From the NCBI RefSeq assembly GCF_900101595.1, contig NZ_FMYY01000016.1:1-64000 (forward strand): 64,000 nt of DNA. The letters run 5' to 3'. The DNA comes from Paenibacillus sp. cl123. Lineage in GTDB: Bacteria; Bacillota; Bacilli; Paenibacillales; NBRC-103111. The notes under the pieces were generated by a model. That model did no database searches. It worked only from the letters and a program-made list of their open reading frames with translations, and was not told the origin of the DNA. Below, piece by piece: positions 9,605-18,062 of the stretch; the stretch's first letter is position 1; each line of letters opens with the position of its first letter. The translations under genes and the position numbers were made by a program.

Positions 9605-9672
9605 TAACGGAAATTAGCGACCGTTATAGCCGTTTCTCTCATGACCTTGCCATTCTTACGGAAATCAGCGAC
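9605..9672. repeat. Pair of 17-bp direct repeats in the rnc-smc spacer
   Basis: TAACGGAAATTAGCGAC at 9605-9621 and TTACGGAAATCAGCGAC at 9656-9672 differ at two positions and are 51 bp apart. The first is followed by CGTTATAGCCG, which partly mirrors it. They look like copies of a dispersed genomic repeat rather than a coding sequence. Confidence 0.55.
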
Positions 9673-9893
9673 AAAATAGACGGGACACCTGTTATCCAAT
9701 TCGCTTTAGACCTGGCAAAAGAATTTAGCCCGCCTGGCACGGCGTGGGTAAACGTCTTAAGATGTCTTGAGAAAACCCGCATGGATAGCAAGGAATCGAA
9801 CAGCCGCCAGAGCCTGTTCTTCCTGTGGGTGACCCCCGCCATGTGGCGCCGAGCACCGCCCTCTGGGAGCTGTTCGGAGAAGAAAAAAGCTCC

Positions 9894-9924
9894 AAAAAAC
9901 GGCGACCCATGGCCGCCGCCTTTT
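9894..9924 (-). terminator. Rho-independent terminator after rnc
   Basis: On the minus strand GGCGGC pairs with GTCGCC around GGCCATGG, flanked by AAAA before and GTTTTTT after the stem. It begins about 10 bp after the rnc stop and would end the fap/fab-rnc transcript. Confidence 0.75.
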
Positions 9925-9932
9925 CTCTCGCC

Positions 9933-10637
9933 TCAGGATTGCTTCGCCCGCACCTTCAGCGTCTCGAGCGCGCCGGACGCCGCATGCTGCTCCGCCTCCT
10001 TCTTGGAGCGGCCCAACCCTTGGCCGAGCCGCTCATCGAACAGGAACACCTCCGCGATAAACTCGCGTTCGTGCGCAGGGCCCCGCTCGTCCACAATCCG
10101 ATACTCAAGCGGCCCCATATTATGCTGCTGGGTATACTCCTGCAGCAGCGTCTTGAAGTCGGCCGTCAGCAGACGGCCTTGCTCCGGAAGCCGCGGAAAC
10201 ATATGCACGCTGAGGAAATCCCGGACGACCTCAAGCCCCTGGTCCAGGTACAGCGCGCCGACAAACGCCTCGAATACATCGGCCAGCAGCGCCGGACGCG
10301 TCCGCCCCCCAGTCAGCTCCTCGCCTTTGCCTAGCAGCACATACAAGCCGAATTGGAGCTGCTCGGCAAAACCGACAAGCGACGGCTCGCATACGATGGA
10401 GGCTCTCAGCTTGGTAAGCTCCCCTTCCGAGCGATCCGGGTATTTATTGTACAGAAATTCGGAGACGGTAAGCTCCAGCACCGCATCTCCCAGAAACTCA
10501 AGCCGCTCGTTATCTCTATGATGGCCCATTCGATGCTCGTTGACATAGGAGGAATGGGTAAACGCTTGTCTGAGCAGCTCCGGATTGCGGAACGGTATGG
10601 ACAAATCGGATTGTAATTGCTTCAAGTTTCGATGCAT
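9933..10637 (-). CDS. rnc: Ribonuclease III
   Basis: RNase III cuts double-stranded RNA, processing rRNA precursors and, in Bacillales, scRNA of the SRP. The 234-residue protein has the RNase III signature [14 protein letters not shown] near residue 43, a second acidic cluster ([13 protein letters not shown]) that supplies the metal ligands, and a C-terminal dsRNA-binding domain. I prefer the ATG at 10635-10637, which has AAGGTGAT at good spacing, over the GTG 9 bp upstream. It follows fabF and precedes smc as in other Bacillales. Confidence 0.95.
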   Translation of the reverse strand: MHRNLKQLQSDLSIPFRNPELLRQAFTHSSYVNEHRMGHHRDNERLEFLGDAVLELTVSEFLYNKYPDRSEGELTKLRASIVCEPSLVGFAEQLQFGLYVLLGKGEELTGGRTRPALLADVFEAFVGALYLDQGLEVVRDFLSVHMFPRLPEQGRLLTADFKTLLQEYTQQHNMGPLEYRIVDERGPAHEREFIAEVFLFDERLGQGLGRSKKEAEQHAASGALETLKVRAKQS

Positions 10638-10738
10638 GGCGATCACCTTCGTGTCAGCGGATGGTCCCAGGGGACATACGTCCTGCGAGCTTATGCCCCC
10701 TGAAACATTGTGGTTAGTTTACGGTCGTCCAAGCTAAC

Positions 10739-11977
10739 TTATGCTTCGTATTTCTTCAGGATAACGGTAGCGTTATGTCCGCCGAACCCGAACGAGTTCG
10801 ACATCACGACGTTCAGATTGGCCTCGCGCGGCGTATTCGGAACGTAATCCAGATCGCATTCCGGGTCCTGGTTCTCGAGATTGATCGTCGGAGGAATGAT
10901 GCCGTGCTTCAGAGCGAGCGCACAGATCAGCGCTTCCACTCCGCCGGCCGCCCCAAGCAGGTGTCCGGTCATCGACTTGGTGGAGCTGACCGCCAGCTTG
11001 TAAGCGTGTTCCCCGAATGCCTGCTTGATGGCCGTCGTCTCGGATTTGTCTCCGACCGGTGTCGACGTGCCGTGCGCATTGATATAATCGATCGCCTCGA
11101 ACGGAATGCCCGCGTCCTTGACGGCTTTCACCATACAGCGCGCTGCCCCGTCCGGGTCAGGATCGGTCATATGATGCGCGTCGCCGCTCATGCCGTAGCC
11201 GATCACCTCGCCATAGATGCGAGCGCCGCGCTTCTGGGCATGCTCCAGAGACTCCAGAATCAGAATGCCTGCGCCTTCGCCCATCACGAATCCGTCGCGG
11301 CCCGTATCGAACGGACGGCTTGCCTTCTCCGGCTCGTCGTTGCGCGTCGACATCGCGCGCAGCGCGCAGAAGCCGGCCACGCCCGTCGGACTGATCGTCG
11401 CCTCCGCTCCGCCGCAGATCATCACATCCGCGTCGCCGCGCAGAATCGTTTTGAACGCGTCGCCGATGGAGTGTGTTCCTGTCGCGCAAGCGGTGACCGC
11501 TGTGCTGTTCGGGCCTTTGGCTCCGGTAATCATCGAGATTTGACCGGCTCCCATGTTCGCGATCATCATTGGAATGAAGAACGGGCTGACACGCTTCGGC
11601 CCCTTCTCCAGCAAAATTTTGTGCTGCTCCTCCCATGTCGACAACCCGCCGATCCCGGAGCCTACGTAGACACCCACGCGCTCGGGGTCCGTCTGCTCCC
11701 GGATGTCCAGGTCTGCGTCCTTAAGCGCATTCAGCGTTGCCGCCACGGCGAATTGGACGAACCGGTCCATCCGGCGGGCTTCTTTCTTATCCACATAGTC
11801 CTCGACGACAAAATCCTTGATCTCTGCGGCAATCCGCGTCGGATATTCGCTCACGTCGAACGATTCGATACTGCTGACGCCAGACTTGCCCGCAAGCAAA
11901 TTCGACCAGAACGTTTCGACATCCTGGCCGAGAGCGGACATCACGCCAAGACCGGTAATTACGACTCTCTGCTTCAC
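10739..11977 (-). CDS. fabF: 3-oxoacyl-ACP synthase II (FabF)
   Basis: FabF condenses malonyl-ACP with growing acyl-ACP in fatty acid elongation. The catalytic Cys lies in TACATGTH, with the two histidines in [11 protein letters not shown] and [13 protein letters not shown]. The start is the GTG at 11975-11977, preceded by AGAGGTGG, giving 412 residues and the family N-terminus [10 protein letters not shown]; a longer frame adds 27 residues that do not match the family. It follows acpP by about 160 bp. Confidence 0.96.
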   Translation of the reverse strand: MKQRVVITGLGVMSALGQDVETFWSNLLAGKSGVSSIESFDVSEYPTRIAAEIKDFVVEDYVDKKEARRMDRFVQFAVAATLNALKDADLDIREQTDPERVGVYVGSGIGGLSTWEEQHKILLEKGPKRVSPFFIPMMIANMGAGQISMITGAKGPNSTAVTACATGTHSIGDAFKTILRGDADVMICGGAEATISPTGVAGFCALRAMSTRNDEPEKASRPFDTGRDGFVMGEGAGILILESLEHAQKRGARIYGEVIGYGMSGDAHHMTDPDPDGAARCMVKAVKDAGIPFEAIDYINAHGTSTPVGDKSETTAIKQAFGEHAYKLAVSSTKSMTGHLLGAAGGVEALICALALKHGIIPPTINLENQDPECDLDYVPNTPREANLNVVMSNSFGFGGHNATVILKKYEA

Positions 11978-12134
11978 TTGATACCCACCTCTATGAATAC
12001 GGTTCAAGCGGTGCCGGCCCAGTGCCGGGCAAGCCGCTATCTCCAGAATATACTGCAATTAGGACTTGCTTTCGGGCACTCCCGGATATGGAGATAAGTC
12101 CCGTCACAGAACAGCATAACGGGACTTATACGGC

Positions 12135-12368
12135 TTACGTATGAGATTTTATGTACTCAACTACTTGACCTACAGTAGCGATTTTCTCTGCGTCTTCGTC
12201 AGAGATTTCCATATCAAACTCATCTTCCAATTCCATAACCAATTCAACAACATCGAGAGAATCGGCACCTAAATCATCTTTAAACGATGCTTCCAGGGTC
12301 ACTTCCGCCTCATCGACGCCAAGACGGTCTACTACGATCCGCTTTACGCGATCTACAACGTCGGACAT
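12135..12368 (-). CDS. acpP: Acyl carrier protein
   Basis: ACP carries acyl intermediates on a 4'-phosphopantetheine attached to the Ser of the DSL motif, here Ser37 in [12 protein letters not shown]. The 77-residue acidic four-helix protein is a standard length. The ATG at 12366-12368 has GAGGAGGTG six bases upstream; an in-frame GTG nine bases earlier overlaps that site and is unlikely. It lies between fabG and fabF. Confidence 0.97.
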   Translation of the reverse strand: MSDVVDRVKRIVVDRLGVDEAEVTLEASFKDDLGADSLDVVELVMELEDEFDMEISDEDAEKIATVGQVVEYIKSHT

Positions 12369-12535
12369 CCGGTTCACCTCCTCTTTGGTATTATACTGAA
12401 CTTATGGACAAAATGCCAGAGCCAGTTGCCAAGCGGGCAAAAATGTGGCGGCAGCGTCCCAAGCCGGCACGGGACGCGCTTCCATGCGGGGCCTTGCGCC
12501 CAAGAGACCCCCGCTAATTTGCCCCGGAACACCGG

Positions 12536-13276
12536 CTACATATACATGCCGCCGTCGATGTGAATCGTCTGGCCGGTCATGTAGGAAGCATCGTCCGAGA
12601 CGAGAAACCGTACGGCCTTCGCAATATCTTCCGGCTGCCCCAGCTTCGCCAGAGGGATTTGCTTCAGCAGCCCCTCGCGCAGCTCATCGCTCAGCTTATC
12701 CGTCATATCCGTCTCGATAAAGCCGGGAGCCACACAGTTGACGGTAATGCCCCGCGACGCCAGCTCCTTGGCCGCCGCCTTCGTCATCCCGATCACGCCC
12801 GCCTTGGCTGCCACATAGTTAGCCTGCCCCGGATTGCCAAGCGCGCCGACGACCGACGAGATATTGACGATACGGCCCGAACGCTGCTTCATCATCGGGC
12901 GGGTTGCCGCCTTCACGCAGTTGAACACGCCCTTCAGATTCGTCTCAATCACTTGATCGAACTCTTCTTCCTTCATCCGCATGATCAGGTTATCCCGCGT
13001 GATGCCGGCATTGTTGACCAGAATATCGATGCGGCCGAACGTCTCCAGCACATGCTTGAACATATCCTCGACTTCCTGGACGGAGCCGACATTAGCCTTG
13101 ATTTTGAAGGAACGCCGCCCCAGCGCTTCAATAAGCTGGACGGTTTCCGCTGCGGCAGCCTCGCTGCCGGCGTAGTTGACGGCGACATCGGCCCCCGCCT
13201 CCGCCAGCGCAACCGCTATGGCGCGCCCGATACCGCGCGATGCGCCCGTGACGAGCGCGACTTTCCCCGTAAGCAT
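12536..13276 (-). CDS. fabG: 3-oxoacyl-ACP reductase (FabG)
   Basis: FabG reduces 3-oxoacyl-ACP to 3-hydroxyacyl-ACP with NADPH. The 246-residue SDR-fold protein has the cofactor loop GASRGIG at 11-17, NNAG, the catalytic Ser in NISSVVG and the YVAAK Tyr/Lys pair. The start is the ATG at 13274-13276 behind GGGAGGAG; the frame stays open 243 bp further upstream into the fabD 3' end, but that extension is out-of-frame fabD sequence. Confidence 0.96.
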   Translation of the reverse strand: MLTGKVALVTGASRGIGRAIAVALAEAGADVAVNYAGSEAAAAETVQLIEALGRRSFKIKANVGSVQEVEDMFKHVLETFGRIDILVNNAGITRDNLIMRMKEEEFDQVIETNLKGVFNCVKAATRPMMKQRSGRIVNISSVVGALGNPGQANYVAAKAGVIGMTKAAAKELASRGITVNCVAPGFIETDMTDKLSDELREGLLKQIPLAKLGQPEDIAKAVRFLVSDDASYMTGQTIHIDGGMYM

Positions 13277-13350
13277 GAGTATTGTACTCCTCCCGTGACA
13301 ATCTGCCGGAGCAGGAGAAAAACGCGCCTGCTTCCGCCGGAATGCCTGAT

Positions 13351-14292
13351 TTAAGCCTCTGCCGGCTTGAACTGCTCCAGCGCCTCCAGGCTGTTGATCG
13401 TATGCACCGTGACGCTGCGATCGATCTTCTTGATCAGCCCGGTCAGCACGCTGCCGCTGCCGAATTCGATGAACGTATCCACGCCTTCCGCAATCAGCCA
13501 AGCTACGCTGTCCTCCCACAAGACGGAGGAATGCACCTGATCGACCAGCAGCCGGCGGATTTCCTCCGGCTCCCGCACCGGCCTTGCGCTGACATTGGCT
13601 ACCACCGGCACGGCTGCGCGGCTCATCTCCACCTCGCGCAGCACGGCTGCCAGCCGCTCGGATGCCGGGCGCATCAGCGAGGAATGGAACGGCCCGCTAA
13701 CCTCCAGCGGGATAACGCGCTTCGCTCCGGCGCCTTCCTTCCCTTGCTCGACGACAGCCTGAACGCCCTCCACGCTGCCCGAAATGACGATCTGCCCCGG
13801 ACAGTTCAGATTGGCCAGCTCAACCGGGCTCCCGCCCGCGCTGATCGAAGCGCACAGCGTCTGCAGCGCCTCGCGCTCCGCGCCGAGCACAGCCGCCATC
13901 GCGCCTTGCCCGCTCGGCACGGCCGCTTCCATAAATTCGCCCCGCGACCTGACGGTGCGGACCGCGTCGCGGAAGCTCAGCACGCCCGCAGCCACCAAAG
14001 CGCTATATTCGCCCAGACTATGTCCGGCGACATAATCAGGCTGCAGCGCATGCTTCGCCTGGAATCGCTCCAGATAGGCGATGCTCGTCGTCAGCAGCGC
14101 AGGCTGCGTATTGGCGGTCGCCTTCAGCTCCGCCTCCGGACCTTCCAGAATGATGCGGCTCAGCGCGAAGCCCAGCGCTTCATCCGCCTCGTCGTAAAGG
14201 CTCCTCGCCGCCGCATCCGCCTCTACAAGCTCCTTGCCCATGCCTACGGCCTGCGCTCCCTGACCCGGAAACACGAATGCCAACTTCCCCAT
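13351..14292 (-). CDS. fabD: Malonyl-CoA:ACP transacylase (FabD)
   Basis: FabD moves malonyl from CoA to ACP, supplying the extender unit. The 313-residue protein opens with FVFPGQGAQ and has the nucleophile Ser92 in [10 protein letters not shown]; the matching His would be in the [10 protein letters not shown] segment. The start is the ATG at 14290-14292, nine bases after AGGAGG. It is placed between fabH and fabG in the fap operon. Confidence 0.96.
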   Translation of the reverse strand: MGKLAFVFPGQGAQAVGMGKELVEADAAARSLYDEADEALGFALSRIILEGPEAELKATANTQPALLTTSIAYLERFQAKHALQPDYVAGHSLGEYSALVAAGVLSFRDAVRTVRSRGEFMEAAVPSGQGAMAAVLGAEREALQTLCASISAGGSPVELANLNCPGQIVISGSVEGVQAVVEQGKEGAGAKRVIPLEVSGPFHSSLMRPASERLAAVLREVEMSRAAVPVVANVSARPVREPEEIRRLLVDQVHSSVLWEDSVAWLIAEGVDTFIEFGSGSVLTGLIKKIDRSVTVHTINSLEALEQFKPAEA

Positions 14293-14326
14293 ATTCGTCA
14301 ACCTCCTGCGACCTGTACGTCTTCTA

Positions 14327-15313
14327 TTACCAAACCAGTACGGAAGCGCCCCATGTCAGTCCGCCTCCGAAGCCGACGAGCACCAGGGCGTCGCCTTCCT
14401 TCACCCGGCCTTGCTCCACGGCTTCCGCCAGCGCCACCGGGATCGAAGCCGCCGACATGTTGCCGTACTTGTCCAGGTTGATCATGCATTTATCTGCGGA
14501 CAGCTCCAGCTTCTGCAGAGAAGACTGGATAATCCGGATATTCGCTTGATGCGGCACGAGCAGGTCAATGTCGCCTTTGGCCAGACCCGCTTTGCGAAGC
14601 GCCTCTTCCGCCGCATTGCCCATGATCCGCACGGCGAACTTAAACACCTCGGAGCCCGCCATATAGATGTAGTGGCCTTTGCCCGCAAGCGTCTCCGGAG
14701 TAGCGGGACAACGCGAGCCGCCAGCAGCTACCTGAAGCAGCGGACCGCCCGAGCCGTCGGCGCCAAGCTCGAACGACTTGAACCCCCGGCCTTCCTCCAC
14801 TTGCCCGAGCACGACCGCTCCCGCCCCGTCTCCGAACAGAATGCAGGTATTGCGATCCGTATAATCCGTAATCTTGGACAAGCATTCCGCGCCGACGACA
14901 AGCACATGCTTGTACACGCCGCTCGCGATAAAGTTCGAGCCCGTCGCAAGCCCGTAGATGAACCCGGAGCAAGCGGCCGACAGATCGAAGGCCGCCGCCT
15001 TCTTCGCCCCCAGCTTGTTCTGCAGAATGCAGGAGACCGAGGGGAACGCCATATCCGGCGTAATCGTCGCCACGATGATCAGATCCAGCTCCTCCGGACT
15101 TACGCCCGCCGCTTCAAGCGCGCGGAGCGATGCCTCATAGGCCAGATCCGAGGTCGCCTGCTCAGCTGAAGCCAGCCTGCGCTCCCGGATGCCGGTTCGC
15201 GTCACAATCCATTCGTCGTTCGTCTCTACCATGCTTTCCAGTTCCTGATTCGTCAACACACGATCGGGCACATACTTGCCGGTGCCGATAATGCCTACAG
15301 GCAGTAAACTCAT
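14327..15313 (-). CDS. fabH: 3-oxoacyl-ACP synthase III (FabH)
   Basis: FabH starts fatty acid synthesis by condensing acyl-CoA with malonyl-ACP; in Bacillales it prefers branched primers. The 328-residue protein has the catalytic Cys115 in AACSGFIYG, the His in VPHQANIRI and the Asn in KYGNMSAAS. The chosen ATG (15311-15313) follows AGAGG and begins MSLLPVGIIGTGKYVPDR. It starts one base after the plsX stop, so translation is probably coupled. Confidence 0.96.
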   Translation of the reverse strand: MSLLPVGIIGTGKYVPDRVLTNQELESMVETNDEWIVTRTGIRERRLASAEQATSDLAYEASLRALEAAGVSPEELDLIIVATITPDMAFPSVSCILQNKLGAKKAAAFDLSAACSGFIYGLATGSNFIASGVYKHVLVVGAECLSKITDYTDRNTCILFGDGAGAVVLGQVEEGRGFKSFELGADGSGGPLLQVAAGGSRCPATPETLAGKGHYIYMAGSEVFKFAVRIMGNAAEEALRKAGLAKGDIDLLVPHQANIRIIQSSLQKLELSADKCMINLDKYGNMSAASIPVALAEAVEQGRVKEGDALVLVGFGGGLTWGASVLVW

Positions 15314-15314
15314 A

Positions 15315-16316
15315 TTAAGACCTCTCGCTTCCATTGCTGATTTCTGCACGGATTCCGTCGATCAGGCCGCTCTGGACGGCGATGCGCGCCTGTCTTACCG
15401 CGTTTTTGACGGCCACTGCGCTGGAGGAGCCGTGGCTTTTCAGCACAAGCCCGTCCACTCCGAGGAGCGGAGCGGCGCCATGCTCGTTGTAATCCATCTT
15501 TTTGCGGAAGCTGCCAAGCCCCTTCTTGACCGTAGCGGCTGCCAGCTTCGTATACCAGGTGCGGGTAAATTCCGTTTTAAGAGCGGAGAAAATAACGGAG
15601 GCCGCCCCCTCCAACGATTTCAGCATAATATTGCCCGCAAAGCCGTCGCACACCAGAACATCGCAAGGCTTCTTCAGCACATCGCGCGATTCCACATTGC
15701 CGACGAACCGGATGGGCGCCTGCTCCAGCAGCGGATAAGCCGCTTTCGTCAGCTCATTGCCCTTCATCGCTTCCGTTCCGACGTTCAGCAGTCCGACCTT
15801 GGGCTCGCGGACCCCGTGTACTTTGTTACGGTAAATGCTGCCCATGATCGCATACTGGACGAGCTGCTCCGGGGTCGCATCCATATTAGCGCCCAGATCA
15901 AGCGCGAGCAAGCCCTCGCCGTCCATCGACGGCAGCATGGGAGCGAGCGCCGGGCGCTCGATGCCCTTCATCCGTCCGACGACCAGCAGGCCGGCGGTCA
16001 TCAGAGCGCCGGTGTTGCCTGCCGAGATCATCCCGTCCACGGCGCGCTCCTTCACCATGCGTCCCGCCACGACCATCGAGGAATCCTTCTTGCGGCGGAC
16101 CGCCTTCACCGGCTCGTCATCCGCTTCAATTACTTCCGCCGCGTGGACGATCTCCACATTGGCCGGCTTCTTGCCCTGAAGCAGCGGTTCGATTCGGGCC
16201 TGATCGCCCACGAGCACGACGGTTGTATCCGGCCATTCGGCCGCAGCCAGCAGCGCACCCTCCACCGTGGCCTGCGGCGCGAGGTCTCCCCCCATCGCGT
16301 CAATCGCTATCCGCAT
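15315..16316 (-). CDS. plsX: Phosphate acyltransferase PlsX
   Basis: PlsX makes acyl-phosphate from acyl-ACP and phosphate, the first step of phospholipid synthesis with PlsY. The 333-residue protein starts MRIAIDAMGGDLAP and has the conserved SAGNTGALM segment. The ATG at 16314-16316 lies behind GGAGGAGA and overlaps the fapR 3' end by 17 bp. It is in the FapR regulon in Bacillales, which fits the operator upstream of fapR. Confidence 0.96.
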   Translation of the reverse strand: MRIAIDAMGGDLAPQATVEGALLAAAEWPDTTVVLVGDQARIEPLLQGKKPANVEIVHAAEVIEADDEPVKAVRRKKDSSMVVAGRMVKERAVDGMISAGNTGALMTAGLLVVGRMKGIERPALAPMLPSMDGEGLLALDLGANMDATPEQLVQYAIMGSIYRNKVHGVREPKVGLLNVGTEAMKGNELTKAAYPLLEQAPIRFVGNVESRDVLKKPCDVLVCDGFAGNIMLKSLEGAASVIFSALKTEFTRTWYTKLAAATVKKGLGSFRKKMDYNEHGAAPLLGVDGLVLKSHGSSSAVAVKNAVRQARIAVQSGLIDGIRAEISNGSERS

Positions 16317-16938
16317 GCAGGTCTCCTCCTTCGGAGCGTTCTTTGCTCGCATGATAAATAATAAAGTTGCCCTGGAACACCATCTCGTCGCCGACATAGG
16401 TGAATACCTCCACCTTGGCCTTGCCCTTGGAGATGGAGCGGACGTACGCCTTGGCGATGCATTTCTCGGCGAGCCGGACGGAGCGGACAAAGCGGATATC
16501 CGCCGCCGCCGTCAGCGCCACCGCATCGTTGATCAGAGCGACGGCCAGCGAATTCGCTTGCGAGAAAATATGATGGCCGCGCGCGATCTTCGTCCGGGAG
16601 AACACGTGCTCCTCCTTGATTTCGAACATCGAAATGCCGCTTTTGTCGAGCTGGAGGTCTATGACATCCCCGATAACCTCATGAAGCGGCAGCGAGCGCA
16701 CCTGATCGTAGGACTGCTCCGCCATCAGCTTCATCCGCTCGCGGAGCTCGGGGATACCCAGCTCCAGCCGGTCCAGACGTATAGTCTGTATACTGACCTG
16801 AAACTGCTTGGTCAGCTCCTCATCCGTTATGAACGGATTCTCTTCTATCGCTTTGGCCAGCTGCTGCTGGCGCTGCCGTTTGGGAAGGCGTTCGATCGCG
16901 AGCACCACCTTTGACGTAACTGCGTGCCTGTAGGTCAT
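16300..16938 (-). CDS. fapR: Fatty acid and phospholipid biosynthesis regulator FapR
   Basis: FapR represses fatty acid and phospholipid genes and is released by malonyl-CoA. The protein has an N-terminal HTH (ITDEELTKQFQVSIQTIRLDRLELGIPELRER split over about 38-68) and a hotdog-fold effector domain with EHVFSRTKIARGHHIFSQ. The start is uncertain: the ATG at 16936-16938 gives 212 residues but has no clear binding site, while GTG codons near 16905 would give about 201, closer to the B. subtilis protein. An operator-like palindrome lies just upstream, suggesting self-control of the whole fap-fab operon. Confidence 0.94.
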   Translation of the reverse strand: MTYRHAVTSKVVLAIERLPKRQRQQQLAKAIEENPFITDEELTKQFQVSIQTIRLDRLELGIPELRERMKLMAEQSYDQVRSLPLHEVIGDVIDLQLDKSGISMFEIKEEHVFSRTKIARGHHIFSQANSLAVALINDAVALTAAADIRFVRSVRLAEKCIAKAYVRSISKGKAKVEVFTYVGDEMVFQGNFIIYHASKERSEGGDLHADSD

Positions 16939-16969
16939 CCGTTGTCAATCTATGAACTGACACTTTATC

Positions 16970-16986
16970 TTATGACCAAGTCATAA
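16970..16986. promoter_or_regulatory. FapR operator
   Basis: TTATGACCAAGTCATAA is a near-perfect 17-bp palindrome resembling the FapR site described in Bacillus (TTAGTACC-type half sites). It lies a few bases downstream of a -10 TATACT on the minus strand (plus 16992-16997) and 32 bp before fapR, the right place to block fapR-plsX-fabH-fabD transcription. Confidence 0.75.
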
Positions 16987-17117
16987 CGAAAAGTATACTG
17001 GATTCCGCAGGAAAAGGGAAGCGGCAAGCGGGGAAAAACAGCTCCGAATCCCGCGGTCCTATTCTCGCAGCCCGCCCAGCTCCCTGACAAGGCCCTCTCC
17101 GGACAGGCTGCACGGCC

Positions 17118-17154
17118 AAAAAAAATAGCACTCAAGCCGTTGGGCGAGCACTAT
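17118..17154 (-). terminator. Terminator after rpmF
   Basis: On the minus strand ATAGTGCTC pairs with GAGTGCTAT (two G-U pairs), extended by GCC/GGC, and is followed by eight T. It separates the yceD-rpmF transcript from the fapR operon. Confidence 0.85.
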
Positions 17155-17175
17155 CTCTTTGACGTTTGTATGAAA

Positions 17176-17349
17176 TTACTGGTTGATGATCTCTCTGCTC
17201 TTGTACGTGCCGCAAGATTTGCACACGCGGTGAGCCAATTTCAATTCGCCGCAATGGCCGCATTTCACCATACCCGGTACTTCCAATTTAAAGTGAGTCC
17301 GACGCTTGTCACGGCGTGTTTTGGACGTTCTCCTTTGAGGTACTGCCAT
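17176..17349 (-). CDS. rpmF: 50S ribosomal protein L32
   Basis: This 57-residue bL32 begins [17 protein letters not shown] and keeps two CxxC pairs (CGHCGE and CKSCGTY) that bind zinc, so it is the zinc-dependent C+ form. The ATG at 17347-17349 has GGAGGTGG upstream. The frame runs open a further 174 bp into yceD, but that part is a shadow. It follows yceD by 44 bp, the universal yceD-rpmF pairing. Confidence 0.97.
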   Translation of the reverse strand: MAVPQRRTSKTRRDKRRTHFKLEVPGMVKCGHCGELKLAHRVCKSCGTYKSREIINQ

Positions 17350-17393
17350 ATTTCCCACCTCCTTCAACGAATTCACGCGTACGGCGCCCCGTT

Positions 17394-17918
17394 CTACTCG
17401 TTCTTGAATAAATCGGCAAGGCCTGCCAGACGCGGATCGATCTTGTCCGTTCTGCAGCCGCACTCCTTCTCGTTCCGGTCGGTTCCGCAAGAAGGGCACA
17501 AGCCTTTGCAATCTTCTTTGCATAGCGGAATGTACGGAAGCGAGAACATCACGCTCTCAGCCAAAAAAGGCGCAAGCTCGATGCGGTCGCCCGACACGTA
17601 AAGAACATCGTCTTCTTCCTCATCCTCTTCGTCCGAGTCATTAGCCGCATTCTCTTCGCCTTTTACGAACGTCTCATGAAAAGGAATCTCCACATGATCC
17701 CGAACCGCCGTCAAGCAGCGGGAGCAGGAGAGCTCTACATCGATCTCCAGGTTGCCGTAAACCACTGCCGCACCTTCGACATCCCTCGCTTCGAGCTGCA
17801 CATGCAAAGGCCCGAATCCGGTAAGGCTGCCGTCTGTGGGCAGCAGGCTTGTCAGGTCTTCTTGACCTTCAAGCTTCAGCACGCCTTTCGTCGCCAATTC
17901 CTTCCAATGTATAAACAT
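17394..17918 (-). CDS. YceD/DUF177 family protein (YlbN)
   Basis: DUF177 proteins are needed for 23S rRNA maturation in several bacteria and plastids and nearly always precede rpmF. The 174-residue protein carries four Cys in two groups (SCSRC and [13 protein letters not shown]), a possible zinc site, and a strongly acidic linker ([11 protein letters not shown]) near residue 100. The ATG at 17916-17918 starts [12 protein letters not shown]; the frame is open far upstream, but there it lies antisense to tmcAL. A strong promoter lies 28 bp upstream. Confidence 0.92.
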   Translation of the reverse strand: MFIHWKELATKGVLKLEGQEDLTSLLPTDGSLTGFGPLHVQLEARDVEGAAVVYGNLEIDVELSCSRCLTAVRDHVEIPFHETFVKGEENAANDSDEEDEEEDDVLYVSGDRIELAPFLAESVMFSLPYIPLCKEDCKGLCPSCGTDRNEKECGCRTDKIDPRLAGLADLFKNE

Positions 17919-17945
17919 GATTATCACCCCAAACAAACAAAGATT

Positions 17946-17975
17946 ATTATATCGACTATCCTTACCTTTTGTCAA
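17946..17975 (-). promoter_or_regulatory. Sigma-A promoter for yceD-rpmF
   Basis: Minus strand: TTGACA (plus 17970-17975), 18-bp spacer, TATAAT (plus 17946-17951). Both hexamers are perfect. It points away from the divergent tmcAL gene. Confidence 0.85.
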
Positions 17976-18062
17976 CATTTTCACTTCATCCAGCACTTCA
18001 TGATATAGTGATGAATCATAGGCCATTATTTCCCCAATGTCAATATCCGGAGGAATCCTCTT

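Larger units (their letters stand above)
9371..9932. other. 562-bp spacer between rnc and smc, no convincing gene
   Basis: Short open frames on both strands here have no recognisable motif and no good ribosome binding site, so I call none. The space contains the rnc terminator (9894-9924) and a pair of near-identical 17-bp motifs (9605-9621 and 9656-9672). smc probably has its own promoter here, but no clear -35/-10 pair stood out. Confidence 0.6.

Noticed and set aside
9639..9842. Small minus-strand ORFs in the rnc-smc spacer
   Set aside because: No family motif, no Shine-Dalgarno sequence and low-information composition.
10775..12097. 440-codon plus-strand frame opposite fabF
   Set aside because: Reverse reading of a high-GC gene; no motifs, and fabF on the other strand is unambiguous.
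13277..13519. N-terminal extension of fabG by 81 residues
   Set aside because: The extension reads fabD in another frame; the ATG at 13276 has a ribosome binding site and gives the exact family N-terminus.
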